A DNA stretch of 64,000 bases from JAVBQJ01 sp031549115 (GCA_031549115.1 JAVBQJ010000010.1:1-64000), one strand, 5' to 3'. Shown: positions 9,671 through 18,080, numbered from the stretch's first letter. Program-made: numbers and translations. Notes: generated by a model not told the origin, from the sequence alone.

Positions 9671-9723
9671 AGGTACCTATGTTTGTCACTACCTATTATA
9701 GAGGACTTTGCGGAAAATGTCAA
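9671..9723 (-). promoter_or_regulatory. promoter of the GntR regulator with direct-repeat operator
   Basis: On the minus strand TTGACA (9723-9718), a 17-bp spacer and TATAAT (9700-9695) form a perfect sigma70 promoter. ATAGGTA occurs twice with a 16-bp period (9696-9690 and 9680-9674), overlapping the -10 element and the first transcribed bases, and the second copy runs into the palindrome AGGTACCT (9671-9678). The position suits repression by the gene's own product; binding is inferred. Confidence 0.75.
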
Positions 9724-9858
9724 GGACAGATCGGAAATTTTCAGGGAAATTATTATAGATGCGGCGGATTTCGCCCGTCATCCCGGCAGCTGGTTCGGCC
9801 GCAGTCCCCCGAATTCATCAACGGCTTCAAAAATATGAAAAATAAACCCGAAACCAGC

Positions 9859-9887
9859 TTGCAATTTTAGTTAGTCTATAGTATGAT
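9859..9887 (+). promoter_or_regulatory. sigma70-type promoter of the PEP-CTERM-like gene
   Basis: TTGCAA (9859-9864), a 17-bp spacer and TATGAT (9882-9887) precede the gene at 9932 by a 44-base leader. It is divergent from the regulator promoter at 9695-9723. Confidence 0.6.
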
Positions 9888-9931
9888 AGGGAAGTTTTGA
9901 TATTGTTTGTCAAGGTAAAAGGCTGATTTTT

Positions 9932-10555
9932 ATGATAAAACGATTTGCTCTGCTGCTGGGGCTCGGCCTGTGTGCCGTCGCATTCGCCGTTCCGCAGTAT
10001 GTTCCGGATTCGGTCGGCGTGAAGGGCGCCAACAACACCGCGGTCACCCACGATCCGACGTTCATCGCCAACTCGCTGTACTTCAACAACAGCGCGCAGA
10101 TTTCGGTTTCCATGCTGCAGAACAACGTATCGGAGCGGTGGCAGAGTGTGACTTTCGGCATGTACTCCATCGACCGGGACACCATGGCGGTTCAGAATAT
10201 CGGCACGTTGAATGAATTGGTCACTGCGGCGCAACAGACCTTCAGGCAGGTGGCAAATGCGCAGCAGACCATCGGCTTCTGGGTATCCAACGGGGCACTG
10301 ACCCTGTACAGCCTGAACTCGATGCCCGGCGGCGGCGGCACCCATTCGGCCTTCAAGGTCGCGGACGGCAAATTCATTCTCGGCTTTACCGAAGGCTACT
10401 TCGGATCGGTTGCCAATCTGCCGAACAGCGATTTGCTGTTTGAACTGTCATTGAAAGACGCACCGGCGGGACAACCGCTGCCGGGCATTCTGGCTACGCT
10501 GCTGATCGCCGGCGGCATCATCTACATCATACGCCGCCGCAGGAAGCACGGCTGA
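9932..10555 (+). CDS. exported protein with PEP-CTERM-like sorting tail
   Basis: This 207-aa protein has a signal peptide (1-19, cleavage after AFA). Its C-terminal tripartite tail begins about residue 178: PAGQPLPG, a hydrophobic helix, then RRRRKHG. That layout is the exosortase-type PEP-CTERM architecture, here in a PxPG variant. The body is polar and predicted extracellular, with no recognised enzyme motif. The gene at 13497 is a paralog: the tails share PAGQPLPGILAT and both bodies contain a TIGFW stretch. It is probably processed by an exosortase and displayed on the surface. It is a single-gene unit with its own promoter and terminator. Confidence 0.8.
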   Translation: MIKRFALLLGLGLCAVAFAVPQYVPDSVGVKGANNTAVTHDPTFIANSLYFNNSAQISVSMLQNNVSERWQSVTFGMYSIDRDTMAVQNIGTLNELVTAAQQTFRQVANAQQTIGFWVSNGALTLYSLNSMPGGGGTHSAFKVADGKFILGFTEGYFGSVANLPNSDLLFELSLKDAPAGQPLPGILATLLIAGGIIYIIRRRRKHG

Positions 10556-10577
10556 CAACGGCTTTCAGAGCACAAAC

Positions 10578-10607
10578 ACCCTTCCGCACCAATCCGGAAG
10601 GGTATGT
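10578..10607. terminator. hairpin between convergent genes
   Basis: ACCCTTCCG and CGGAAGGGT form a perfect 9-bp stem with an 8-base loop. It lies between the end of the gene at 9932 and the convergent BlaR1-type gene, followed on the plus strand by a modest T-rich stretch. It probably terminates the rightward transcript and may also slow the leftward one. Confidence 0.65.
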
Positions 10608-12161
10608 TTATTGCGCTTGCGGAGTCAGCAGCTGGCGCACGCGCTGTTGCACCTCCGAAGCCGCGCCGAAATGGATATATTCGACAACCAGACCGGACAC
10701 TGGATACAGTATATTCTCCTCCGGCACGCCGAGCACCTGCATTTTGGCGCCGACTTCACGGGCATCATCCGCTTCCGGATTGAGGACGACGAAGTTCAGT
10801 TGTCCGGCAGAGGAAAACGCGTTGTAGATACACCGGGGTTTGACGCCGAGCCGGGAGGCAATCTGGCTGTACATCGGTTCCAGAATCAAATTGACTTTGG
10901 TAAACGCAATTCCCTCCCCCATCAGGCGGACGATCTCATCCAATGCCGGATCGGGCTTGTAGTAGTCCCACAGTGTCAGCAGCACTGCAATATCGTTGCC
11001 AATGATTTCAATGTCGCGGTTGCCGCTGTGCAAATGTAAATTGGAGGTCTGCATCTGCCGCACATTCCAATAAGCGGCGGCATCGGCTTCGGAGCCGAAC
11101 TCAAAAACAACGATTTCCACCCGGCCGCCGGGGCCGGTCAGGCATTCCCGGGTATATGCGGTCAACCCCGCCCCGCAACGCTGACGATACTCCTCCCATT
11201 CCGTACCGGAAGTAAGCTCCCGCGCCTCGGTCACCCGCCATTGCGGCAGAATATTCTGATAGGGCTGCGGCAATTCCGTCGCCGCCGCAAGCCGCGGCAC
11301 CAGCGTCAGCAGCAAACCGGTCGCCAGTGCCGCGCTGCGCCAATACCGACCGGAATACCGTCCGGGGCCAACGGCAATCCGAGCAATCCGCTCGGCCAAC
11401 AGCGACGGACTCTCCAGAATCGACGCCGCGCCCTCCCGATAAGGCGAACCAGCGGCCAAGCGCTGATTGAGCTCCAACAACATCTGCCCATAACAGCTGC
11501 GCTCGGCTTCGGATGACAGCAACTGGAGTACCCGGGCATCGCAGCGCAATTCACGAATGCGCCGGAAGTCGCCGGCCGCCACCGCCAGCAACGGATTGAA
11601 CCAGTGCAATCCCCGGGCAAGTTGCCAAAGCACGCCGAACCACAGATCATGGAGCACCAGGTGAGACAATTCATGCAGCATTATGTCACGCAAGTGCTCC
11701 TTCTCCATGCCGGGAAGAAGCATGGCCGGCACCGCAATCATAGGCCGTCCGATACCGACGGTCAATGGCGGAATATGCGTTCCGGAAACCACCAACACCG
11801 GACAGAGCGGACTCCCGGACAACTCTTTGGCGGCAAGATATTCCCGATGCAACTCCGCCGGTAGCAGCTGTTCGGTTCGCTGCAGCACCTGCCGAAGCAA
11901 TGCCGTCCGGAAAAATCCGGCAATCCACATGCTCACCGCCCCGCCGAAAATCACCCCTATGACCGCCCATGCCCACCCGGCGGGCAATTCGATCGTCGGC
12001 CACGGCGCCGGAACCGGCAGCAGCAGCCGTACCGCCAACGCGACGCTGAACCAGTAACCCCACCGGGGAGAAATCCACGGCCGAAACCAATGCAGCAGCA
12101 ATCCGAGAATCGCAACCGAAGCCGACGCATAAAGCAACGCATTCCAATATTGATTCAGCAT
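10608..12161 (-). CDS. M56 family metallopeptidase (BlaR1-type membrane sensor)
   Basis: This 517-aa membrane protease-sensor has hydrophobic segments around 10-25, 33-50 and 62-84, then a zinc protease motif HELSH (163-167) with ELRCDA downstream as in M56 enzymes. A further membrane helix lies near 280-295, followed by a roughly 215-residue outside domain. In BlaR1 the outside domain is penicillin-binding; here I see no SxxK-type transpeptidase motif, so the signal sensed is probably different. It overlaps the BlaI-type repressor gene by 7 bp. On sensing, it would trigger cleavage of that repressor; this is inferred from the family. Confidence 0.9.
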   Translation of the reverse strand: MLNQYWNALLYASASVAILGLLLHWFRPWISPRWGYWFSVALAVRLLLPVPAPWPTIELPAGWAWAVIGVIFGGAVSMWIAGFFRTALLRQVLQRTEQLLPAELHREYLAAKELSGSPLCPVLVVSGTHIPPLTVGIGRPMIAVPAMLLPGMEKEHLRDIMLHELSHLVLHDLWFGVLWQLARGLHWFNPLLAVAAGDFRRIRELRCDARVLQLLSSEAERSCYGQMLLELNQRLAAGSPYREGAASILESPSLLAERIARIAVGPGRYSGRYWRSAALATGLLLTLVPRLAAATELPQPYQNILPQWRVTEARELTSGTEWEEYRQRCGAGLTAYTRECLTGPGGRVEIVVFEFGSEADAAAYWNVRQMQTSNLHLHSGNRDIEIIGNDIAVLLTLWDYYKPDPALDEIVRLMGEGIAFTKVNLILEPMYSQIASRLGVKPRCIYNAFSSAGQLNFVVLNPEADDAREVGAKMQVLGVPEENILYPVSGLVVEYIHFGAASEVQQRVRQLLTPQAQ

Positions 12162-12553
12162 GACTCATCCCCTTCCGAGTTTACTTTACGCTCCAATAAT
12201 TCACGCAACGACCGAAGCGCCTCATCGGTAAGCGCTTCCTCTTCGATAACATGAGCAATGGCCAATCCGGCATCGCCTTGAAAAAAGCGGGAGAAAAATC
12301 TCCGAACTTTCTCTTTCAAGGCGTTTTGCCGCGATACTTCGGGACGGAACAACAGCAATCCGTGATGGTCGCTGCGCGCCAACACGCCTTTCACCGCCAT
12401 CCGGTCCAGCTGCGTCCGTACCGTGCGATAATTGGCGCGGTTCTCCCCCGGCAGCGCCTGATAGATTTCACGCGCACTCAACGGCGCACGCCGCCACACA
12501 ATCTCAAGCAATTCCCACTCCGCATCGGTAATATTCACCGCATCCATTTTCAT
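12155..12553 (-). CDS. BlaI/MecI/CopY family transcriptional repressor
   Basis: This 132-aa winged-helix repressor begins MKMDAVNITDAEWELLEIVW, the typical BlaI/MecI N-terminus, with the recognition-helix region NYRTVRTQLDRMAVKG. The C-terminal half is helical, for dimerisation. The start follows GGAGGT by 5 bases. An operator dyad lies 16-33 bp upstream. It is co-transcribed with the M56 sensor gene that overlaps its end. The resulting unit is an autoregulated signal-dependent derepression switch; no beta-lactamase or other target gene lies alongside. Confidence 0.93.
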   Translation of the reverse strand: MKMDAVNITDAEWELLEIVWRRAPLSAREIYQALPGENRANYRTVRTQLDRMAVKGVLARSDHHGLLLFRPEVSRQNALKEKVRRFFSRFFQGDAGLAIAHVIEEEALTDEALRSLRELLERKVNSEGDESC

Positions 12554-12568
12554 GACATACCTCCACGA

Positions 12569-12586
12569 TGTAGTAAAGATACTACA
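12569..12586. promoter_or_regulatory. BlaI-type operator
   Basis: TGTAGTA-AAGA-TACTACA is a perfect 7-bp inverted repeat with a 4-base centre, just upstream of the repressor's ribosome binding site. It resembles the TAC/GTA-rich dyads bound by BlaI and MecI. Further copies elsewhere in the genome would mark the regulon. Confidence 0.75.
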
Positions 12587-12694
12587 CATGTAATATAAAT
12601 GCAAATAAAAAATCAAACCCACTGGAAATTTTTGTTTTCCCCGAACTGCGGCCGTCAGAGACCCAACGCAACAACAGGCGCTCCCCCCTACCCG

Positions 12695-12836
12695 AAAAGA
12701 TCGCGAAAGATGCCGGAGGCATCTGGAGCAGAGGCGCAAAGAACGCAGCGCGAAGCGCAAGGGCGAAAAGTAGGCTTGCGTCAGCAAGCGCAACGCTGGG
12801 TCACCCTGTCGGGGTGCGCGGGGGCGAGGAGTCGCC
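12695..12836 (+). repeat. dispersed hairpin repeat, family A copy 2
   Basis: This longer copy of the repeat at 125-215 lies in the opposite orientation. It holds the hairpin AGATGCC-GGA-GGCATCT, then GGAGCAGAGG, a middle segment with hairpin GCTTGC-GTCA-GCAAGC that is absent from copy 1, and the end GGGGGCGAGGAG. It fills the gap between the BlaI operator region and the 3' end of recX. Bases 12600-12694 show no feature. Confidence 0.7.
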
Positions 12837-12859
12837 ACGCTCGCCCCAAATATTATTCC

Positions 12860-13324
12860 CTATTCATTCGGGCCGATCCTCTGCGCCAGCTCTTTGACCA
12901 CGGCGACAGGAAAACCGCGGCCGACCAGGTAGCGGAACATCTTTTCGCGCTTTTTGCGCCAGTCGGATTCACGGCTCAACATCCGGAGCTTATAGTCGAA
13001 TGCCTTTTCCGCCTGTTCCTTTTCCCCCTCCTCGGTCGTCGCCACCGCCTCGGTCACGGTCGCCGCGTCAAACAGCTTCGTCCGCAGCTTCTGCCGGATC
13101 CGGTAGCGCCCGACGCCGCCGGCGGCGATTGTCCGCGCATAATCCTGCGCCAGCAACGCGTCATTCACCAGATTCAGCCGCTCCGCCCGTTCCACCGCGG
13201 CCCGGATCTCCGGCGACGGGTAGCCGGCGGCACGCAGCTTCTCCGCCAGTTGCCGGCGGCTCAATGCCTTGCGGTTCAAAAAATCCAACGCCTTATCCCA
13301 GGCCGGCTTCCGTGGCGGTTCCAT
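12860..13324 (-). CDS. recX: regulatory protein RecX
   Basis: This 154-aa protein is all-helical and made of RecX three-helix repeats. Typical stretches are ALDFLNRKALSRRQLAEKL near the N-terminus, ALLAQDYARTIAAGGVG, and GRGFPVAVVKEL at the end. RecX binds RecA filaments and modulates recombination and the SOS response. The length is within the family range. The start at 13324 follows GGAG by about 6 bases, and the extra upstream in-frame codons lack a ribosome site. recA is not in the window. Confidence 0.9.
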   Translation of the reverse strand: MEPPRKPAWDKALDFLNRKALSRRQLAEKLRAAGYPSPEIRAAVERAERLNLVNDALLAQDYARTIAAGGVGRYRIRQKLRTKLFDAATVTEAVATTEEGEKEQAEKAFDYKLRMLSRESDWRKKREKMFRYLVGRGFPVAVVKELAQRIGPNE

Positions 13325-13496
13325 AAATTCTCCGTTTTCCTGCTTGTCCGGCAATATATCATAAATGACGGCGGCGTGCAAATTTTCGGGTAAAATTCAT
13401 GCCGAAAAATATTTCAAAAAAATATCAGCATTCCGTTTGTATTTGCCGATTTCGGAGTTAATTTAACAGCAAACCCTATCCAAGGAGATACGATTC

Positions 13497-14171
13497 ATGA
13501 AAAAATTTTTGGTGTTTTTGTGTGCATGCTTTGCCGTAAGCTGCATGGCGGCTTTCCAGTACGGCGCAAATATCGAGCAGGAAAATGAGTATGTCTCCGC
13601 CGGACTCAATAAAGATACCGGCTGGACCATCACCGCCAAGCAGAATGTCGTGTTGCAGATGAATACCGATCTCGACGCGCTGGCCGGCGTGAACCGCCAT
13701 ATGAACACCGTGATCGGAAACCTCCTTGACGGCTCCTTTGCGCCGACCAATACCGAACTCGGCTATATGGTTTACGACAGCGCGACCAACAGTATTTTGT
13801 CGGTCAGCAGTTTGTCTTTCGAAAACAATTTGGCCACCATCCAGCTGCAGGCCGGAAGCACCATCGGATTCTGGCTGACCGCCGGAGGCATCAACTATTC
13901 CTCCATCCGGGGCGTGGACGGCTATACCTATAACATGAGCTTGTTCGGCGGCGGCGACAACGGCAACGGCAACAAGGTGTACAACTTCGGCAATGGCTGG
14001 TACAAGGATGAATCCGGAATTTCTTACGGCTACGAACAGTCGATGCTGTTCGGCGTAGCGCCGGATTCCGCGGCTCCCGCCGGACAGCCCCTGCCCGGCA
14101 TTTTGGCCACCGTGGCCCTCGGCGGAGCCGTTGTAGGCTTGATTCGCCGCCGGAACCGCAAGGTCGATTGA
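13497..14171 (+). CDS. exported protein with PEP-CTERM-like sorting tail
   Basis: This 224-aa paralog of the gene at 9932 has a signal peptide at 1-18, where CFAVSC could also be read as a weak lipobox. The C-terminal tail begins about residue 194 with PAGQPLPGILAT, a hydrophobic helix and RRRNRK. The middle is rich in Asn, Gly and Ser, as in surface-displayed proteins, and keeps TIGFWL. The ribosome site AAGGAG lies 8 to 9 bases before the ATG. A strong terminator follows, so it is a single-gene unit. Function beyond exosortase-dependent surface display is unknown. Confidence 0.8.
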   Translation: MKKFLVFLCACFAVSCMAAFQYGANIEQENEYVSAGLNKDTGWTITAKQNVVLQMNTDLDALAGVNRHMNTVIGNLLDGSFAPTNTELGYMVYDSATNSILSVSSLSFENNLATIQLQAGSTIGFWLTAGGINYSSIRGVDGYTYNMSLFGGGDNGNGNKVYNFGNGWYKDESGISYGYEQSMLFGVAPDSAAPAGQPLPGILATVALGGAVVGLIRRRNRKVD

Positions 14172-14200
14172 TGTCCGTCCGGCATCGTTGAAATTCAAGA

Positions 14201-14233
14201 AAAAGAGCCGCTTTCACAGCGGCTCTTTTTTTG
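14201..14233 (+). terminator. rho-independent terminator of the PEP-CTERM-like gene
   Basis: AAAAGAGCCGC and GCGGCTCTTTT form an 11-bp stem with a 7-base loop ending in a run of T. It lies 30 bp after the stop codon. The following bases to 14403 show no gene or repeat that I recognise. Confidence 0.9.
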
Positions 14234-14403
14234 TATACCCTGTACGCCAGGCGATGATCGATGACAGACTCGAAACCGCACGGTCCTTCATTCATGCGGG
14301 AGCCCTGTCCCACCCAGGCACAATCACTTTAACCGCCCGGCGTCACGTTTCTGCCGCCACCAAGCAAGACTCCTTTCGGTCGCGGCACCATGAAACTCGG
14401 TAT

Positions 14404-14446
14404 AAAAAAAGCACCGCCCGGCACCGGAAACGGTGCGGGCGGCACT
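14404..14446 (-). terminator. rho-independent terminator of fba
   Basis: On the minus strand, GTGCCGCCCGCACC pairs with GGTGCCGGGCGGTGC around a short loop and is followed by seven T. It lies 25 bp past the aldolase stop codon. Confidence 0.9.
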
Positions 14447-14470
14447 GGCTGCAATTATCGCAACGGATAA

Positions 14471-15451
14471 TTACTTATCGAACGCGTGACCGGCACTGCC
14501 GAGCACTTCGATATTCTTGCGCTTGTAGAGCTCCTTCAACGCGGTACGCGCCGGGCCCAGATACTTGCGCGGGTCGAATTCTTCGGGCTTTTCGTTGAAG
14601 ACCTTGCGGATCGCCGCGGTCATCGCCAGACGGCCGTCGGAGTCGATGTTGATCTTACAGACCGCCGACTTCGCCGCGGCGCGGAGCTGGTCTTCGCCGA
14701 TGCCGATCGCGTCTTTCAGCTTGCCGCCGTTGGCGTTGATGATCGCCACCTGATCCTGCGGCACCGAACTCGAACCGTGCAGCACGATCGGGAATCCCGG
14801 AATCCGCTTTTCGATTTCCTTCAGGATGTCCAGGCGGATCTGCGGATTTTCGCCCGGCTTGAATTGGAACGCGCCGTGCGAGGTACCGATCGAAATCGCC
14901 AGCGAATCCACACCGGTGCGCTTGACGAATTCTTCGACTTCGTCCGGCTGGGTGTAGGTGTGCTTTTCGGCGGAGACTTCATCTTCGATACCGGCGAGGA
15001 CGCCGAGTTCGCCTTCGACGGTGACGTCGTGGGCGTGGGCGTATTCGACCACTTTCCGGGTCAACGCGACGTTTTCATCGAACGACAGGTGCGAACCGTC
15101 GATCATCACCGAGCTGAAGCCCATGTCGATGCAGCTTTTGCAGGTTTCGAAATCCGGGCCGTGGTCGAGGTGCAGCACGATCGGAATCGCCTTGCCCTTG
15201 CCGATTTCACGCGCATATTCGACCGCGCCCTGCGCCATGTAGCGCAGCAGCGTCTGGTTCGCGTAGTCGCGCGCGCCCTTGGAAACCTGGAGAATCACCG
15301 GAGATTCGGTTTCAGTACAGGCTTGGATGATCGCCTGCAGCTGTTCCATGTTGTTGAAGTTATACGCCGGAATCGCATAGCCGCCCTTGACCGCCTTGGC
15401 GAAAAGTTCCCGCGAATTTACCAACCCTAAATCCTTATAGCAGACCGCCAT
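14471..15451 (-). CDS. fba: class II fructose-bisphosphate aldolase
   Basis: This 326-aa zinc-dependent aldolase splits fructose 1,6-bisphosphate into dihydroxyacetone phosphate and glyceraldehyde 3-phosphate in glycolysis. Visible signatures are LHLDHGPD (catalytic Asp and zinc His), MIDGSHLSFDENV, EGELGVLAGIEDEV, IGTSHGAF, VLHGSSSVP (zinc His) and NIDSDGRLAM (phosphate loop). It is the longer variant that ends GSAGHAFDK. The ATG at 15451 has AAGGAG 8 bases upstream; a GTG three codons earlier abuts that site and is rejected. The gene has its own promoter and terminator. Confidence 0.96.
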   Translation of the reverse strand: MAVCYKDLGLVNSRELFAKAVKGGYAIPAYNFNNMEQLQAIIQACTETESPVILQVSKGARDYANQTLLRYMAQGAVEYAREIGKGKAIPIVLHLDHGPDFETCKSCIDMGFSSVMIDGSHLSFDENVALTRKVVEYAHAHDVTVEGELGVLAGIEDEVSAEKHTYTQPDEVEEFVKRTGVDSLAISIGTSHGAFQFKPGENPQIRLDILKEIEKRIPGFPIVLHGSSSVPQDQVAIINANGGKLKDAIGIGEDQLRAAAKSAVCKINIDSDGRLAMTAAIRKVFNEKPEEFDPRKYLGPARTALKELYKRKNIEVLGSAGHAFDK

Positions 15452-15521
15452 AACCCTCACTCCTTAGTGTTGTCGTTTTTTGATCCGGAGCCCGGCCCCG
15501 GACCATGCTGGTTATCCGGTT

Positions 15522-15549
15522 AATGTACCGCAAAAAGCGCAAATTGCAA
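15522..15549 (-). promoter_or_regulatory. sigma70-type promoter of fba
   Basis: On the minus strand TTGCAA (15549-15544), a 16-bp spacer and TACATT (15527-15522) lie about 70 bp upstream of the aldolase start. Confidence 0.55.
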
Positions 15550-15559
15550 CTCCGGAGCC

Positions 15560-17365
15560 TCACATTTCCCCACTTTTTGTCGCCCGCGGCAGAATCATCC
15601 GGAAGGTTGTCCCCTTTCCGACTTCACTGGTCACCTCGGTCTGGCCGCGGTGCCATTGCACGATATGCTTGACGATTGCCAGCCCCAATCCGGTCCCTCC
15701 GGCCTTCCGGCTGCGCGCCTTGTCCACCCGGTAGAAGCGTTCGAACAACCGTTCCAGATGCACCGGCGCGATGCCGACGCCGTTGTCCGCCACCGCGATC
15801 ACCACATTGCGCTCCGTGACGATGACCGTCACCCGGATGGTCGCCTCCTCGCCGGCGTACTTGATCGCATTGTCCACCAGGTTGACCACCGCCTGCTCCA
15901 GGTTGGCGCTGTCGCCGGCCACCTCGCACGGCGTGTCGGGGATACTCACTTCGAGGTGCTGTTTTTCCAGCAGCCGCGGCCGGCACAGCTCCACTGCGGT
16001 GCGCACGATATCGCCGGCGTCGAGCTCCACGAAGTCCTCGGTGGCCCGGGTGGTTTTCTCCTCCAGATTGGAGATGCTGAGAATGTCCTGGACCAGCAGG
16101 TTCAACCGGCGGCAATGGGTCTGGATGATATCCAGGAAACGCGTCGCCCCCGCCGGATCCTCCAACGCGCCGTCCAGCAGCGTCTCCGCCGCCCCCTGGA
16201 TCACCGTCAGCGGCGTTTTGATCTCGTGCGACACATCGGCGATGAAGTCGCGCCGGAAGTTTTCCAGCTTGCGGATCCGGGTGATATCGGAAAACACCAA
16301 CAGGATGCAGGACAGTTTCTCGACGGTATCGCCGATCATCACGCCCCGGACCCGCAGATAACGCGGTTCGACGCTGTCGGACAACTGCAGCAGCAGCTCC
16401 TCTTCCACCGGTCCGGCTTGTTTTTTGACCTTTTCCAGAAACACCTTCAATTCGGCAAAGCGGACCAGGGCCAGAAACGGCTGGTTGCGCACCTGCCCGG
16501 TCAGATGGAACATCTTGCGCGCGGCTTCGTTGTAGCCCGAGAGCGCACCCGCGCTGTTGAGCATCACCACCCCTTCGCGCATCGCGTCGAAGATCAGATC
16601 CCGTTCCAGCTTCTGTCGCCGCACCTCTTCATAGCGCATTTTCAACTGTTCCGCCAGCATCCCCAGCGGCAGCGCCAGACGCCCGACTTCGCCGGGGCCG
16701 GTCGGCGGCAGCGGCAAGTCGAGCTCGCCGGCGGCGATCCGGTTGGCGGTCTTGCGCAACCGGCGCAACGGAAAGATCACCTTGTGCACCACATAGAAAC
16801 TCAATGCCGACAGCACCGCCGCGACCGCGATTCCGACCAGCAGCAGATTCTGCCGCGCCGTCCGCATCGTCCGTTCCAGCTCGTTCATGCTGAGCGAGCC
16901 GCGGATGATGTAACGCTGCGAATTGACCTCCAGCGGTATCGCGCAATACAGACTTGGGATATGCGCGGTGCTGCTGAAACGCATCTGCCGGGAGACCGGC
17001 TGCCCGGAGCGGACCTCTTCGATTTCCGGCCGCTCCATGTGATTGTCCATCAGATTGTAACGCACCCGGCTGTCCGCGATCACCTCGCCGTCGGGGGCGA
17101 TCACCGTCAGCCGGATATCCGAATCGCTCTTTTCCGGGCTGCAGAGACGGCGCACGCCGTCGTAATCGCCGTCCTCGAGGAGCTTGGCAATATGGGGCAT
17201 TTCGGAGCGCAGCATGCTTTCCAGAGTCCGGTCCAATTCCCGCAGATAGCGGGTTTCGGAGTGGCCGGTCTGGGTCCAGATCACCATCACCGCGGCGATG
17301 ATGATGATCCACAACAGTGCCGTCAGGACGCTGAGCCAGCCGAATTTGATATGCAGTTTCACCAT
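15560..17365 (-). CDS. PhoR-like sensor histidine kinase
   Basis: This 601-aa membrane kinase has a first membrane helix (about 10-30), an extracytoplasmic sensor domain (31-173), a second helix (174-195), HAMP (to about 248), PAS (250-365), HisKA with DVSHEIKTPL (phosphorylated His380), and an HATPase domain with NAIKYA, DNGVGIAP and GGTGLGLAIVKHI. The layout matches PhoR and WalK-type kinases. It is preceded by its partner response regulator, 7 bp away. No phosphate transport genes are nearby, so the signal is unproven. Confidence 0.93.
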   Translation of the reverse strand: MVKLHIKFGWLSVLTALLWIIIIAAVMVIWTQTGHSETRYLRELDRTLESMLRSEMPHIAKLLEDGDYDGVRRLCSPEKSDSDIRLTVIAPDGEVIADSRVRYNLMDNHMERPEIEEVRSGQPVSRQMRFSSTAHIPSLYCAIPLEVNSQRYIIRGSLSMNELERTMRTARQNLLLVGIAVAAVLSALSFYVVHKVIFPLRRLRKTANRIAAGELDLPLPPTGPGEVGRLALPLGMLAEQLKMRYEEVRRQKLERDLIFDAMREGVVMLNSAGALSGYNEAARKMFHLTGQVRNQPFLALVRFAELKVFLEKVKKQAGPVEEELLLQLSDSVEPRYLRVRGVMIGDTVEKLSCILLVFSDITRIRKLENFRRDFIADVSHEIKTPLTVIQGAAETLLDGALEDPAGATRFLDIIQTHCRRLNLLVQDILSISNLEEKTTRATEDFVELDAGDIVRTAVELCRPRLLEKQHLEVSIPDTPCEVAGDSANLEQAVVNLVDNAIKYAGEEATIRVTVIVTERNVVIAVADNGVGIAPVHLERLFERFYRVDKARSRKAGGTGLGLAIVKHIVQWHRGQTEVTSEVGKGTTFRMILPRATKSGEM

Positions 17366-17372
17366 GATTTCC

Positions 17373-18080
17373 TCACTCCGCCTGAAAGCGGTAACCGACG
17401 CCGCGGACGGTTTCGATCAACGCGCCAGCGCTGCCGAGTTTGCGGCGCAGCGCCACGATCTGGACGTCGATCGAACGCTCGGTGACCGGATAATCGTCGC
17501 CCTTGACCGCGTTGACGATCTGGGAACGGGTGAATACCCACCCCGGGTGCGAAGCCAGGTAATACAGGATTTCGAATTCCGAATAAGTCAGCGTCAGCGC
17601 CTCGCCGGCCAGCATGCATTCGCGCCGGCCCCGGTTCATCGTCAATGGACCGCGCTTCAGCGCCCCCGCCGATCCCGGCTCCTCGGCGGCTTCGGCGTCA
17701 TGGCCGTACCGGCGCAGCACCGACCGCGCCCGCGCCACCAGCACCTTCGGGCTGAACGGTTTGGTGATATAGTCGTCGGCGCCGAGTTCGAGCCCGACCA
17801 CGATATCGGCCTCTTCGCTTTTCGCCGTCAACATGATGATCGGGATGTTGGCCGTCCGCGTGTTCGCTTTCAGCTGGCGGCACACCGACAGCCCGTCGCA
17901 GCCGGGCAGCATCAGGTCCAGCAGAATCAGGTCCGGCTGAAACGCCGCCGTCTCGCGCAGCCCCTCTTCGCCGCAGCCGCACACCTTCAATTCGGAGAAG
18001 CCGTCTTTTTTGAAGTTGTAAATCAGCAGTTCCTGAATGGATTCTTCGTCTTCGATAATCAATATGCGCTCTTTGCCCAT
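17373..18080 (-). CDS. PhoB/OmpR family response regulator
   Basis: This 235-aa protein has an N-terminal receiver domain with acidic pocket IIEDEES, phosphoacceptor Asp55 in LILLDLMLPG, and YITKPF. The C-terminal winged helix carries LTYSEFEILYYLASHPG and ends VRGVGYRFQAE. It is the partner of the downstream kinase. The ATG at 18080 has AAAGGGGG about 7 bases upstream, so the nine extra upstream codons in frame are not used. The C-terminal recognition helix resembles PhoB, but the regulon is not visible here. Confidence 0.93.
   Translation of the reverse strand: MGKERILIIEDEESIQELLIYNFKKDGFSELKVCGCGEEGLRETAAFQPDLILLDLMLPGCDGLSVCRQLKANTRTANIPIIMLTAKSEEADIVVGLELGADDYITKPFSPKVLVARARSVLRRYGHDAEAAEEPGSAGALKRGPLTMNRGRRECMLAGEALTLTYSEFEILYYLASHPGWVFTRSQIVNAVKGDDYPVTERSIDVQIVALRRKLGSAGALIETVRGVGYRFQAE

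Noticed and set aside
12554..12838. N-terminal extension of the BlaI-type repressor
   Set aside because: It reads through the operator and repeat A; the true start follows GGAGGT at 12553.
12599..13393. Plus-strand frame spanning repeat A and recX
   Set aside because: Runs through a repeat and antisense to recX; recX has a proper ribosome site and family motifs.
14236..14400. Possible tRNA or small RNA in the gap before fba
   Set aside because: No cloverleaf or consistent hairpin with T-run could be drawn; only the flanking terminators are clear.
15452..15460. GTG start three codons upstream for fba
   Set aside because: It touches the Shine-Dalgarno sequence AAGGAG; the ATG at 15451 has normal spacing.
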